Of a stretch of 64,000 bases of DNA, positions 37,429 to 46,789 are shown piece by piece (within the stretch, counting starts at the first letter, position 1; the number at the start of each line of letters is the position of its first letter). This DNA comes from Pirellulaceae bacterium (GTDB lineage Bacteria > Planctomycetota > Planctomycetia > Pirellulales > Pirellulaceae). A model generated the notes under the pieces. The model searched no databases, was not told the DNA's origin, and saw only the letters and a program-made list of their open reading frames with translations. The stretch spans positions 248,001 to 312,000 of the forward strand of contig JAHBXT010000004.1 of the NCBI GenBank assembly GCA_019636385.1. Reading direction: 5' to 3'. The position numbers and the translations under genes were made by a program.

Positions 37429-37806
37429 CTATTTGCCTCCAAATACTTCCTGCAGTCGATGATAGGTATGAAGTGCGCCGCGCACCGCATGAATGCCTCC
37501 CACGCTCTCAATAGCTTCAATAACGCTAATCAATTTATCGCTCGAACCAACCAATTTGATGGTCGCGTGCAATTGTGCCATTTGGGCTTCGCTTAGCCCA
37601 CCGTTGCTTCCGCCGGCCTTCAAACGCTTGGGAATCCGCGTCAGCCCCATACTTCGCTTGACTTGGCTAACTGTCGGTTGGCTGCACTGACAAGCCTTTG
37701 TGATTTCGACCATCGTGGCCTTTGGATTCTTCTTTAGGTAATTCATTACCACTTCTTTTTTAGTCTTTTTCGTCCGCATTGGGGCATATACTCCGGTCTC
37801 AGGCAT
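37429..37806 (-). CDS. Small HTH protein with a basic N-terminus
   Basis: 125 residues. After a Lys-rich start (MRTKKTKKEVVMNYLKKNP) comes an HTH: ATMVEITKACQCSQPTVSQVKRSMGL. A helical C-terminal half (QMAQLHATIKLVGSSDKLISVIEAIESVGGIHAVRGAL) may dimerise. I do not recognise a named family; the general pattern is of a small planctomycete regulator or nucleoid protein. Start at 37806, with ATG 37779 as the alternative. Confidence 0.7.
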   Translation of the reverse strand: MPETGVYAPMRTKKTKKEVVMNYLKKNPKATMVEITKACQCSQPTVSQVKRSMGLTRIPKRLKAGGSNGGLSEAQMAQLHATIKLVGSSDKLISVIEAIESVGGIHAVRGALHTYHRLQEVFGGK

Positions 37807-38116
37807 GTGGCGAATCTGAAGGAACTGACAAAACTCGTGAACTTGAGTGTCATGGTCGGTATCCTAATAAGGCGGCTTCAAATGGGAAGTCCCAAGCATT
37901 GATAAAATCCAAGAATCGAGATAATAGAATGAAACAACCTCTAAATGACCAACGCTTCATGCTACTGAATGGCCAACAGAATGTTGTGCAATAACTGGCC
38001 AATCCATACCTGGTAGATGTGGGTTTGGTATGCCTTGGAAACCTGAGACCATGGACCCGTTCCACCGCCACGCCGGTGGGCGTACCTCGGTCGATTAGAG
38101 GATGCGCCAATGCAGC
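37807..38116. other. Intergenic region, minus-strand gene borders
   Basis: About 310 bases between two minus-strand genes. No coding frame has support. The stretch 38060-38090 is a GC-rich inverted run (CCGCCACGCCGGTGGGCG) that could form a small hairpin with no clear role. Confidence 0.35.
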
Positions 38117-38653
38117 CTAGTCCGAAGCCCCCAATTGGAAGTCAAGTGCCGGCTGAACTGGTGCCGGGCGGGCTGTATTATCGAGCAAGGCTGCGCCAGA
38201 CTCGAGTTGGCTTGGCCCTTCTGAATTCCCCACTTCCGCCAAGGGTAAAGGTACCACTGGGGTTGACTTGGGTTGTGGACCGGTTTGCAGTTGCTCCCAA
38301 GGCTTGGGCAGCATGTACCGGCGGCACAGTGGCGGCGAGTGCTTGGTCTGATAGAGTCCCAAACGTTTGGCTTCACACCACACCATAGCCTCTTGGCTAC
38401 TGGGCTCGATTACGTGCGCCAACCAACCTGAAAAATGCCGCGGCCGGTTGTGATTGCTACGATAATCGTCCCAACAGTCTAGCCAGCGTTCCGGCAGAAT
38501 ATCGGGCCGAGGATCACACGTGTTTTTGTTGAAGGTTGGACGCTCGGCAGCGTAGCTCGCACTGCAGGCCAGTGCGCCGAACGCCACAAGGACACCTAAC
38601 CCGCGGCCCAGTGCCACAACCGCCACAGCCGCTGGGTATCGAATTGCTCGCAT
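38117..38653 (-). CDS. Exported protein of unknown function
   Basis: 178 residues from the ATG at 38653, chosen for the strong GGAGGGA 7 bases upstream and for the signal peptide it exposes (AVAVVALGRGLGVLVAFGALACSASYAAE). The mature part starts RPTFNKNTCDPRPDILPERWLDCWDDYRSNHNRPRH, with paired cysteines and many aromatic residues, then becomes Pro-rich and of low complexity. I know no named family. Divergent from the next gene. Confidence 0.65.
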   Translation of the reverse strand: MRAIRYPAAVAVVALGRGLGVLVAFGALACSASYAAERPTFNKNTCDPRPDILPERWLDCWDDYRSNHNRPRHFSGWLAHVIEPSSQEAMVWCEAKRLGLYQTKHSPPLCRRYMLPKPWEQLQTGPQPKSTPVVPLPLAEVGNSEGPSQLESGAALLDNTARPAPVQPALDFQLGASD

Positions 38654-38931
38654 TATGATTCCCTCCATGGTCCACACGTTCCTGGGTTCAACTGGCCAAT
38701 CTCTGCCTAATGGCAACATCGGTTGGCGGGCATGGCGGCTGAAACGCGAAGCTGTGAAGCCGATTGCCCGCTGCGTAAACTGTGAGGATAATCCTGCCTG
38801 CATAGCCTTTTCTGAAGATGCAAATAGTGATTAAGTTTGCCGGAACGTTGCGCTGGCTCGCCAGAGCTGTTAGACTAGACCATGAGCTGTTGTCGGCAAC
38901 AATCTTTACTTTTTCGATTATCCGGCCAACT

Positions 38932-40182
38932 ATGGACTGGCGTGCAATACTGGGGATGCTGATTCTGACCGGTAAGCTGTTTGAAATTGGTTCTGCGCAG
39001 GTGGGCATTGCGCCGACGTTCAATGACGCCGCAGCCCGACAACGGCTAATTGACGAAGTTTTAATTCCAGGAGGCATAACCGATCGCCGTGTCCTGGATG
39101 CGATTGGCAAGACTCAGCGGCATCACTTTGTGCCAGCTGAGGTTCGCGATCAAGCCTACTTAGATCGCGCTTTGCCAATCGGCGAGTCACAGACCATCAG
39201 CAGCCCTTACATCGTGGCTGTGATGACTCAAGAACTTGATCCGCAGCCTGAACATAAAGTCTTGGAAATTGGCACCGGCAGCGGTTATCAAGCTGCTGTA
39301 CTCAGCCCATTGGTCAAGGCGGTGTACACGATTGAGATCGTGGAGAAACTTGCTGTGCAAGCGCAGCGTGTTCTTGCCAATTTGGGCTACACGAATGTCT
39401 TCACCAAAACCGGCGATGGATTTTTGGGGTGGGAAGAGCACGCACCCTTCGATCGCATCATCGTGACCTGCAGTCCAGAAGATGTTCCCCAACCGCTGGC
39501 TGACCAATTGGCTGAGGGCGGTCTGATGATCATCCCCGTAGGCGAGCGTTACCAGCAGATGCTGTGCATGATGCGAAAGCGGGATGGGAAATTACAGCGA
39601 GAGGCGTTGCGCCCAACCTTGTTCGTACCCATGACGGGCCAGGCCGAATCGCAACGACGCATTCACGCTGACCCGGCTCGGCCCAGTCTCGTCAATGGCG
39701 ACTTTGAGCAGCCAGTTCTGGAAAGCGGGGACATCCCGGGCTGGTACTACCAGCGCGGGCTAACCCTGCAGAACGATCCCCCGCAGCCAATCAAACCCAA
39801 CTCGGCGCAGGGCGCTTACGTCCAATTCAACAACGATGTACGAGGCCGTCCAACGCACCTGCTGCAAGGTTTAGCGCTCGACGGCCGCCGAGTACGCCGA
39901 ATCACATTATCCGCCAGTGTACGAGTGAAAGAAGTACGCGCCGGTTTGGAGCGCGACGAATTGCCAGCGGTTACTGTGCGGTTCTACGACGACCAACGAA
40001 ATCTCTTGGGAACTCAGTTTCTCGGGCCGTTCAAAGGCACTAAGAACTGGCATCAGGAAAGTCGCTTCTGTAGCGTTCCTGACCAGACACGCGAGGCCAT
40101 TGTGTCCATCGGACTTTTTGGAGCCACTGGTACCGCTGCGTTTGACAATGTGGTGTTGGAACCGGCTCGAACCGAACGCTGA
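38932..40182 (+). CDS. Secreted protein-L-isoaspartate O-methyltransferase with a C-terminal beta-sandwich-like domain
   Basis: The N-terminal ~230 residues match PCMT, which repairs isoaspartyl damage with SAM: GITDRRVLDAIGKTQRHHFVP, SQTISSPYIVAVMTQEL and VLEIGTGSGYQAAVL (SAM site), ending in FDRIIVTCSPEDVP. The last ~170 residues (LVNGDFEQPVLESGDIPGWYY to FDNVVLEPA) have the layout of a carbohydrate-binding or jelly-roll domain. The ATG at 38932 begins a signal-like segment (ILGMLILTGKLFEIGSAQ), so export is likely; an in-frame ATG at 38818 gives a longer, less signal-like N-terminus. Exported PCMT is unusual, because SAM is not expected outside the cytoplasm. Confidence 0.85.
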   Translation: MDWRAILGMLILTGKLFEIGSAQVGIAPTFNDAAARQRLIDEVLIPGGITDRRVLDAIGKTQRHHFVPAEVRDQAYLDRALPIGESQTISSPYIVAVMTQELDPQPEHKVLEIGTGSGYQAAVLSPLVKAVYTIEIVEKLAVQAQRVLANLGYTNVFTKTGDGFLGWEEHAPFDRIIVTCSPEDVPQPLADQLAEGGLMIIPVGERYQQMLCMMRKRDGKLQREALRPTLFVPMTGQAESQRRIHADPARPSLVNGDFEQPVLESGDIPGWYYQRGLTLQNDPPQPIKPNSAQGAYVQFNNDVRGRPTHLLQGLALDGRRVRRITLSASVRVKEVRAGLERDELPAVTVRFYDDQRNLLGTQFLGPFKGTKNWHQESRFCSVPDQTREAIVSIGLFGATGTAAFDNVVLEPARTER

Positions 40183-40485
40183 AAACGCTCGGCAGAGCGA
40201 AAAATTGCAGCCGCTTAGTACTTGATAGTCAAAACTAAGCTAGACTACCCAGAGCGGCACGTGCTCATTGGTCGCACTGCCGTTAAAATCCCCCCAAACC
40301 GCTTGATTAAACCATTTTGTTGGCTATCCTACCTATTCAGTTACCATTCCAGCTCGGCGAGCCTATTTTTCTCGGCGAGCCTATTTTTTGGGCTGAGATG
40401 TCGTCAATGTCCGGGATGTCGCTCATTACGGTTTGAGCACCCCTGATTAAGGTTCAGTTCCGTGGTGTCAATGGAGTTCAGTCAC
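40183..40485. other. Intergenic region with one hairpin unit
   Basis: About 300 bases. It begins with the small hairpin CGCTC-ggca-GAGCG at 40186-40199, which resembles the unit at 31934-31947, both followed within 10 bases by AATTGC. A nearly exact direct repeat, CTCGGCGAGCCTATTTTT, occurs at 40352 and 40371. The rest holds no gene. Confidence 0.5.
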
Positions 40486-41568
40486 ATGAAGATTACGGTG
40501 CTTAGAGTCGCATCGACGGTCCTGCTGTGCATAACAGCGGTTATCGCATCCGGCCCAGCCGCTTTGGCAGGCTGGGGTAGTTTGGGCGGTAGCTATGGTG
40601 GATCATACGGTGGAGGTTCTTTTGGGGGCAGTAGCGGTTATGTCGCTGGTTACGGTTCCTATGGTGGATCCAGTGGCGGCTCTGTAGGACAACCATTTAC
40701 TCCGGTACGTTCCGTCTTGCGGGGTATTCACAACCATATCGCTGCTAAAATTGACCGCCATCAGGCTCGGCGAGCATTTTACTCCAGCTACGGTAGCGTT
40801 GGTTACGCGAGTTCTGGATATGGAAGCAGCGGATATGGCGTCAGCTACGGCGGATCGACGGGCGGATACTCCTATGGATCGACTGGATCAGACGTCTCCT
40901 ATGGCAGCGTCGGCTCGACATCCTACGGCTCAGTTGGCTCAGCCTCGTACAGTGAATCCTACGGTAGCGTCGGAAGCACCATTTATCAGGGGGCTGCCAA
41001 TGACAGCGGTAGCGGATATAGCGTGCTATCGAATCTGGCTCAAGAACACGACGCCGACGCGGTTTATTTGACTGTTAGCGTACCAAACGCGGCGGCCATC
41101 TACGTCAACGGCAGAGCAACCACTAGCTCCGGCAGCGTGCGACAATATGTCAGTCGCGGATTGGTTGCTGGCAAGAGCTACAAGTTTGAACTCCGAGCGG
41201 AATTGCCCGGTGTGGACGGACAAGTGATGACGGAAGAGCGAACCGTGGTTGTCACTGCGGGAGGTCGTGAGCATCTGCAATTTGCATTTGCCGACTCTGC
41301 TTCACCGGTTGAGACGTCACTGACTCTGAATGTTCCCGAAGGCGCCAAAGTTGTTCTGGCAGGCAACCCCACTCGGGCAATTGGCACGACCCGGACCTAT
41401 CAAAGCAAGCAGCTGATGGTCGGCCAGGTATGGGACGATTACGTTGTCGAAGTTGAGCTGGATGGCCAAGTCAAGCGACAGTCGATTCGACTGATTGGTG
41501 GTGATAGCTTGGAATTGAGCTTCAATTTTAGTGCTTCAGCCGTGGATCAACTGGCTGCAACTCGATAA
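40486..41568 (+). CDS. TIGR03000-domain surface protein with a Gly/Ser/Tyr-rich region
   Basis: 360 residues from the ATG at 40486 with GGAG 10 bases upstream. A signal (TVLLCITAVIASGPAALA) leads into a long Gly-Ser-Tyr repeat region (SYGGSYGG-type units, about residues 30-180). Two tandem copies of the planctomycete TIGR03000 domain follow: AVYLTVSVPNAAAIYVNGR and TSLTLNVPEGAKVVLAGNP mark their starts. The domain is almost limited to planctomycetes, so this is a strong taxonomic marker. Function unknown; the low-complexity part suggests a structural surface protein. A strong terminator follows. Confidence 0.88.
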   Translation: MKITVLRVASTVLLCITAVIASGPAALAGWGSLGGSYGGSYGGGSFGGSSGYVAGYGSYGGSSGGSVGQPFTPVRSVLRGIHNHIAAKIDRHQARRAFYSSYGSVGYASSGYGSSGYGVSYGGSTGGYSYGSTGSDVSYGSVGSTSYGSVGSASYSESYGSVGSTIYQGAANDSGSGYSVLSNLAQEHDADAVYLTVSVPNAAAIYVNGRATTSSGSVRQYVSRGLVAGKSYKFELRAELPGVDGQVMTEERTVVVTAGGREHLQFAFADSASPVETSLTLNVPEGAKVVLAGNPTRAIGTTRTYQSKQLMVGQVWDDYVVEVELDGQVKRQSIRLIGGDSLELSFNFSASAVDQLAATR

Positions 41569-41620
41569 ACACTCTGCGGGACCACTTTGGTTAGTGTCCG
41601 CTGAGCATTAAAATACAACG

Positions 41621-41650
41621 CCCCGCATGTTTGCCATGCGGGGTTTTTTT
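41621..41650 (+). terminator. Intrinsic terminator of the TIGR03000 gene
   Basis: A perfect 9-bp stem CCCCGCATG / CATGCGGGG with the 5-base loop TTTGC, followed at once by seven T residues. It lies about 50 bases after the stop codon. Confidence 0.93.
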
Positions 41651-41687
41651 GTTTGTGCCATGGTCCAAAAAACTCTTGTGGAAGCCG

Positions 41688-42431
41688 ATGTCCGTGCTTA
41701 CTTCAGCCAACCAGCCAATTCGCTCATGGAGCCGCGCGGCGAAGCTGCTAGTCAGTTTGGTTATTGTCGTACATCTCCTAGCTGTGGTTGCCGAACCATT
41801 TCGCTTCTTCACCTACAGCCCCAGCCGCGGCACTTCACCTGCCGCAGATCCGATTCGCATCGCACTGGCCCCTTACATTGAATTTGCCTTTCTGAACCAT
41901 GGTTACTTTTTCTTCGCACCCGAGCCTGGTCCCAGTCATCTGATACAGGGGACTCTAACTCATGCTGATGGATCGCAATCCACGGTGCGTTATCCAGACA
42001 AGTCAGCCCAGTGGCCGCGTCTCCTGTACCACCGCCACTTCATGCTGTCGGAGTTCTTGAATCAATTGCATGTGCCGCCGGTCGATGCCGTGATAGCGCA
42101 ACAATCGTCAGACCAACAGGCCCGTGAATGGGCGAGCAATCGCCGACGCTACGAAGATGTGCGCAATTCAATGCAGGCACACTTGATCGCTCGCTATTCA
42201 GCAACTTCGGCGTCCATTGAACGCATCCGACACATCCTGCCCGGCAGTGACGCTGTGCTTAATGATGGACAGCCGCTCGATGATGCCAGCCTATACATTC
42301 TATTGCCAGATGTTTTAGAGCCCCCACCGCCTGCGACCTCGGTCCCTCAACCGTCAGCTGCCCTTCCGGTAGCACCCACATGGCGCACGTCGCCCGGATC
42401 CTTTAATGAACCCATCGAGGCTAGGCCATGA
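41688..42431 (+). CDS. Membrane-anchored protein of unknown function, HTTM operon
   Basis: About 247 residues from the ATG at 41688 (GGAAG just upstream). One membrane helix near the N-terminus (KLLVSLVIVVHLLAVVAEPF) is followed by a soluble domain (FLNHGYFFFAPEPGPSHLIQG, YPDKSAQWPRLLYHRHFMLSEFL) and a Pro-rich tail. I recognise no named family. Its stop overlaps the start of the HTTM gene (ATGA), so the two are translationally coupled and probably form one complex. Confidence 0.72.
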   Translation: MSVLTSANQPIRSWSRAAKLLVSLVIVVHLLAVVAEPFRFFTYSPSRGTSPAADPIRIALAPYIEFAFLNHGYFFFAPEPGPSHLIQGTLTHADGSQSTVRYPDKSAQWPRLLYHRHFMLSEFLNQLHVPPVDAVIAQQSSDQQAREWASNRRRYEDVRNSMQAHLIARYSATSASIERIRHILPGSDAVLNDGQPLDDASLYILLPDVLEPPPPATSVPQPSAALPVAPTWRTSPGSFNEPIEARP

Positions 42432-43414
42432 GGCATCGTTCTTCGGGGGGCAAGCCAGATTCAGCCACACGATCTACTTCAATCCAAGCTTTTGTTAGCG
42501 CTTGGGTTGCTGGTTGGGATCGCTTCTGGTTTACGCCCCGAACGGCCGAGGCTTTAGGATTTATGCGGATCGCCTGCGGCGCAATGTTGACTTACATCCA
42601 CGTGATTTGGACTAGTCTGCTGTCTGATTTTATGGGTCGCGATGCCTGGATCAACAACCAGGCAGTTCGTAGCCTGCACAGTCAAGATTGGGCATGGAGT
42701 TGGTTGTACTTTGTAGTCAGCCCTGTCTGGCTTTACGCGCACCAGACGATCGCGATCGTTGCCAGCCTGTGCATGGCACTGGGCTGCATGACGCGACTTG
42801 CAATCCCAGTGGCCTGGTGGATGACCTTGATGGTTTGCCATCGAATGACCGGTGCGCTGTTCGGCCTAGACCAGATTGTGATGATGCTGACCATGTATCT
42901 GATGTGGTCGGACTGTGGAACTGCCTACAGCCTGGATGCTCGACGGGCAAATCGTGGGGAAGCAAGCTGGCTGCGTCCTGCTTACTCAGCGACTGTCTCC
43001 AACAATGTGGTGACCCGATTGATTCAGATTCACGTGTGCGTCGTCTACCTATTTGGCGGATTGAGCAAGCTGCGCGGCGAAATGTGGTGGGATGGATCGG
43101 CCATGTGGTTTAGCTTGGTGAATTACGAATATCAATCACTCGATTTGACCTGGCTGGGCCATTTTCCGATTATCATTGGACTTCTCACGGCCATCACTGT
43201 GTTTTGGGAGACGTTTTATTGCGCACTGATCTGGCCCAAATTAACGCGCCCCATGGTATTGGCATTGGCGGTCTGCGTGCATGGTGGAATTTGCGTGGCG
43301 TTAGGCATGTGGACCTTTGGTACAATGATGCTGGTTGCCAATTGTGCATTTGTGGAACCCACGCTAATCCAGCGACTGATGTCCAGACTGCCCTGGCTCT
43401 CCAAATCAAACTGA
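42428..43414 (+). CDS. HTTM-domain membrane protein (vitamin K carboxylase-like)
   Basis: 328 residues with about eight membrane helices. The HTTM family relates to the membrane part of vitamin K-dependent gamma-carboxylase; bacterial substrates are unknown. The pattern is seen in GFMRIACGAMLTYIHVIW, RLIQIHVCVVYLFGGLSKLRG, EMWWDGSAMWFSLVN, and the C-terminal HGGICVALGMWTFG. The Lys and His of the active-site region are in the IQIHVCVVYLFGGLSKL segment. It is coupled to the preceding gene and followed 15 bases later by the adenylate-kinase-like gene. Confidence 0.85.
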   Translation: MRHRSSGGKPDSATRSTSIQAFVSAWVAGWDRFWFTPRTAEALGFMRIACGAMLTYIHVIWTSLLSDFMGRDAWINNQAVRSLHSQDWAWSWLYFVVSPVWLYAHQTIAIVASLCMALGCMTRLAIPVAWWMTLMVCHRMTGALFGLDQIVMMLTMYLMWSDCGTAYSLDARRANRGEASWLRPAYSATVSNNVVTRLIQIHVCVVYLFGGLSKLRGEMWWDGSAMWFSLVNYEYQSLDLTWLGHFPIIIGLLTAITVFWETFYCALIWPKLTRPMVLALAVCVHGGICVALGMWTFGTMMLVANCAFVEPTLIQRLMSRLPWLSKSN

Positions 43415-43429
43415 CCTGTTAAGACGAAG

Positions 43430-44629
43430 ATGGAATCCATGAACAAACCCGTTGCAGGACAGCCCGTTGACTTGGAAATCAAGGACGCACATCTAATCTT
43501 CAACTCCGTTTGGCAAGACTTAGCGGAAGAGATCGGTCGTCAGAATCTTCGATTCCCCAAGGAGCTGATTCTGCTGGGCGGTGCACCAGGTGCCGGCAAA
43601 GGGACTCACACGCGGTTTGTAGTACAAGCCCGCGGTCTAACTTGTGAACCTATCGTAATCAGCGATCTGCTGACCACACCTGAAGCGACTCGCATCAAAG
43701 ACCAGGGCGGCATGGTCGGAGACAAGGAAGTCATCATGATCCTGTATCGCAAGCTGCTAGAACCGCAGTTCCGCGACGGTGCCATCATCGATGGCTTCCC
43801 CCGTACGCGCGTGCAGGTGGAATGTTTGAAGATGTTAGTCGACAAAGTCAATTTGCTCCACAAGGAATTTTCCGAAACAGAATATGCCATTCACTTCCGC
43901 CAGCCGACCATTCATGCCATGGTGCTGTTTGTTACCGAGAAGACCAGTATCGAACGACAGTTGCACCGTGGTAAAGCTGCTCAAGCACACAACAAAGAGG
44001 TCGAAGAAACCGGCATAGGTAGCCTGCTGCCCATTCGCGACACGGATCTCAGCCACGACCTGGCTCGACGCCGCTATCAAGTCTTCAAGGAACAGACGTG
44101 GGATGCACTCAAGTCTCTGAAAGAGATCTATCACTACCACTTCATCAACGCAGAAGGTCCGATTGCAGAAGTCGAAGCCAATATCCTCAGCGAATTACAA
44201 TATCAGAGTTCGCTGGAATTGCACTCGCGCACGGTCGATCGACTGCGACCTATACCGCTGGCCGAAGAAATCGTCATCCATGCGCGCCAAGAACTGGTCA
44301 AGCGGCTGGACAGTTATGAACTTGAGCACAGCGAATTGTTTGAGCAGGTTGTTGAGCTGATCGAGAGTAAATTCATGCCGATCATTCGCCGGCACGCTCT
44401 GTCAGGGCAGGCGTATGTGAACTCGGAAGACCGTGTATTCAGTAATCCGCTAGCGCTCATGATGCTGATCGACATTTTTTCTGAGCGCGGCTATCATGCC
44501 GTCGTTGACAAGCATTTGCACGAAATTCCCTATCAAGTCGATTTAGTTTCAGGCCGCATCGAGCTGAAAGAGAAAGTGGTTTACCGAGTGCTCATTCATT
44601 TCAAGGGTTCTCAGATTCGTCGCGGGTGA
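43430..44629 (+). CDS. Adenylate-kinase-like nucleotide kinase with a long C-terminal extension
   Basis: 399 residues against about 215 for ordinary adenylate kinase. Residues ~46-60 hold the P-loop (LLGGAPGAGKGTHTR), VISDLLTTPEA the NMP region, and DGFPRTRVQVE the kinase signature. The lid region is changed: FRQPTIHAMVLFVTEKTSIERQLHRGK is followed by an RDTDLSHDLARRRYQVF segment instead of a plain lid. The last ~165 residues (from YQSSLELHSRTVDRL) are helical and match no domain I know. A canonical adk is not in the window, so whether this is the cell's main adenylate kinase is unknown. Start may be ATG 43430 or 43439. Confidence 0.82.
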   Translation: MESMNKPVAGQPVDLEIKDAHLIFNSVWQDLAEEIGRQNLRFPKELILLGGAPGAGKGTHTRFVVQARGLTCEPIVISDLLTTPEATRIKDQGGMVGDKEVIMILYRKLLEPQFRDGAIIDGFPRTRVQVECLKMLVDKVNLLHKEFSETEYAIHFRQPTIHAMVLFVTEKTSIERQLHRGKAAQAHNKEVEETGIGSLLPIRDTDLSHDLARRRYQVFKEQTWDALKSLKEIYHYHFINAEGPIAEVEANILSELQYQSSLELHSRTVDRLRPIPLAEEIVIHARQELVKRLDSYELEHSELFEQVVELIESKFMPIIRRHALSGQAYVNSEDRVFSNPLALMMLIDIFSERGYHAVVDKHLHEIPYQVDLVSGRIELKEKVVYRVLIHFKGSQIRRG

Positions 44630-44632
44630 CTC

Positions 44633-46753
44633 ATGTCTATTCCGGTTTCACTTCCCGTCTTAGGCGAAGCTCAGATAGCCGATCGCTTCCTGACGGATTT
44701 ACCAGAGCGCGCCAGCGCCTTGGGCAGACACGCTCTGCCAATGACGATGGCCGAGGCCCAACAGCGAGGCTGGGATGAGCTGGATGTGGTGATTGTGACC
44801 GGCGACGCCTATATCGACCACCCGAGCTTTGCCATGAGCATTCTCGGTCGCGTCTTGGAGGCCGCTGGCTTCCGAGTTGGCATAATCTCCCAACCCGACT
44901 GGCGATCGTGCTCGGACTGGCAACGGTTCGGACGTCCAAGATTGTTCTTCGGCATCAGCGCCGGCAACATGGACTCGATGATCAATCACTATACCGCCAA
45001 TCGTAAGGTGCGCAATGACGATGCCTATTCGCCCGGTGGCAAGATCGGATTGCGACCAGACCGAGCAACGCTCAGCTATTGCCAGCGTGCGCGTGAGGCC
45101 TACAAAGGCGTGCCTGTGATCGCAGGCGGGGTCGAGGCGTCGCTTCGGCGTCTGGCACACTACGATTTTTGGAGCGACAAAGTCCGCAAGAGCATTCTGC
45201 TGGATAGCAAAGCCGACCTAGTCGTATTTGGCATGGGCGAAAACGCGATTGTCGAAATCGCTCAGCGTCTGCAGGCCGGACAAACGGTCAAAGACCTGCG
45301 CGACATGCGCGGTGTAGCCTATGCGTTGGGGGCTTCAGAGCGCCCCCCGGAGGACATTCTAGAACTGCCCAGCTTCGACGCGGTTGTGACTGACAAACGA
45401 CAGTTCGCGGTGGCCACGCGCATCATTCATAACGAAACGAACCCGTACAATGCCCGGCGCTTGGTGCAGTATCACGGCCAGCAGGCGGTAGTCGTCAATC
45501 CACCGCAATTGCCCATCTCTCAGTTGGCCATGGATCGCATCTACGGCTTGTCTTACACGCGCCGTCCCCATCCCAGCTATCGTGAGCCCATTCCGGCATT
45601 CGAGATGATCAAGGATTCCGTGACCATATTGCGAGGGTGTTTCGGCGGTTGCACGTTTTGTTCGATTACGGCTCACCAAGGACGCGCCATTCAATCACGC
45701 AGCCAACAAAGCGTACTGAATGAAATCAAGTCGCTGGCTGAGGACAGCAACTTCAAAGGTACCGTCAGCGATATCGGTGGCCCTACAGCAAACATGTACC
45801 ACATGCGGTGTACGCGACCAGACGTGGAGGCTCGCTGTCGACGACAATCGTGTGTGCATCCCAAAATCTGCAAGCTGCTAGGCGTCGACCACCAACCGGT
45901 CATCGACTTAATGCGTGCCGCTCGCCAGGTACCGGGTGTCAAGAAAGTGCTGGTCGCCAGCGGCGTGCGTATGGATCTGGCGCGACACAGTCCCGAATAT
46001 ATTCGCGAACTGACCACACACCATGTCGGTGGCCATCTGAAAGTCGCCCCCGAGCATGTGGATCCTCAAGTACTGTTCAAAATGCGCAAGCCAGCCAACG
46101 ACGACTTCGAGTACTTTACGGAAGTATTTCGCGAACAGTCTCAGGCGGTTGGCAAGAAGCAGTATTTGATTCCCTATTTCATTGCCAGTCATCCGGCTAG
46201 CGACGTGCAGGCGATGATCAACCTAGCGGTGTTTCTGAAGCAAACTGGATATCGTCCTGATCAAGTACAGGACTTCATTCCGGCACCCATGGATGTCGCC
46301 ACCTGCATGTACTACACCGAACTTGATCCCTTTACCATGCAACCCGTGTACACCGCCAAGAAACTCCGCGATCGGCGCACGCAGCGGGCGTTGATGCAGT
46401 TTTTCAAGCCCGAGAATTATTTTGAGGTGCGCGAGGCACTGCGCGCCTGTGGCCGACAAGACTTGATTGGCGACGGCTGTGATGCGCTTATTCCATCGCG
46501 ACCGCCGCGCCAAGCTATCGAAGCTCGGCGCAGTCGCGCCAACCAGCTGATGGAAGGCAAATACGTGCACACGATCGGCCGACCACCGAAAGACACTTCA
46601 AACGCTTCGCAGTCATCCGGTCAGTCATCGTCTGAAAAGTCACCTGCCCGGCCAGCCTCCACACCTCCACAACCGGACTCGTCTACTCGGAAACAGAGCC
46701 GAAGAAGAAGCACGCCAGGCTACCGCCCTGGCCGCAAGGGTGCTGGCCCATAA
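44633..46753 (+). CDS. YgiQ-family radical SAM protein
   Basis: 706 residues with an N-terminal B12-binding-like part (VVIVTGDAYIDHPSFAMSILGRVLEAAGFRVG) and a radical SAM core with the cluster motif CFGGCTFCS (CxxxCxxC). Also seen are DSMINHYTANRKVRNDDAYSPGG, GVPVIAGGVEASLRRLAHYD, CRRQSCVHPKIC, KVAPEHVDPQVL and DFIPAPMDVATCMYYTELDPFT, all typical of the YgiQ (UPF0313) family. Its exact reaction is not established. The C-terminal ~70 residues are a basic Ser/Pro-rich tail. It follows the kinase gene by 3 bases. Confidence 0.92.
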   Translation: MSIPVSLPVLGEAQIADRFLTDLPERASALGRHALPMTMAEAQQRGWDELDVVIVTGDAYIDHPSFAMSILGRVLEAAGFRVGIISQPDWRSCSDWQRFGRPRLFFGISAGNMDSMINHYTANRKVRNDDAYSPGGKIGLRPDRATLSYCQRAREAYKGVPVIAGGVEASLRRLAHYDFWSDKVRKSILLDSKADLVVFGMGENAIVEIAQRLQAGQTVKDLRDMRGVAYALGASERPPEDILELPSFDAVVTDKRQFAVATRIIHNETNPYNARRLVQYHGQQAVVVNPPQLPISQLAMDRIYGLSYTRRPHPSYREPIPAFEMIKDSVTILRGCFGGCTFCSITAHQGRAIQSRSQQSVLNEIKSLAEDSNFKGTVSDIGGPTANMYHMRCTRPDVEARCRRQSCVHPKICKLLGVDHQPVIDLMRAARQVPGVKKVLVASGVRMDLARHSPEYIRELTTHHVGGHLKVAPEHVDPQVLFKMRKPANDDFEYFTEVFREQSQAVGKKQYLIPYFIASHPASDVQAMINLAVFLKQTGYRPDQVQDFIPAPMDVATCMYYTELDPFTMQPVYTAKKLRDRRTQRALMQFFKPENYFEVREALRACGRQDLIGDGCDALIPSRPPRQAIEARRSRANQLMEGKYVHTIGRPPKDTSNASQSSGQSSSEKSPARPASTPPQPDSSTRKQSRRRSTPGYRPGRKGAGP

Positions 46754-46789
46754 CCGCACACCCGTTGCAGCCATTCGATTACCGGCAGG

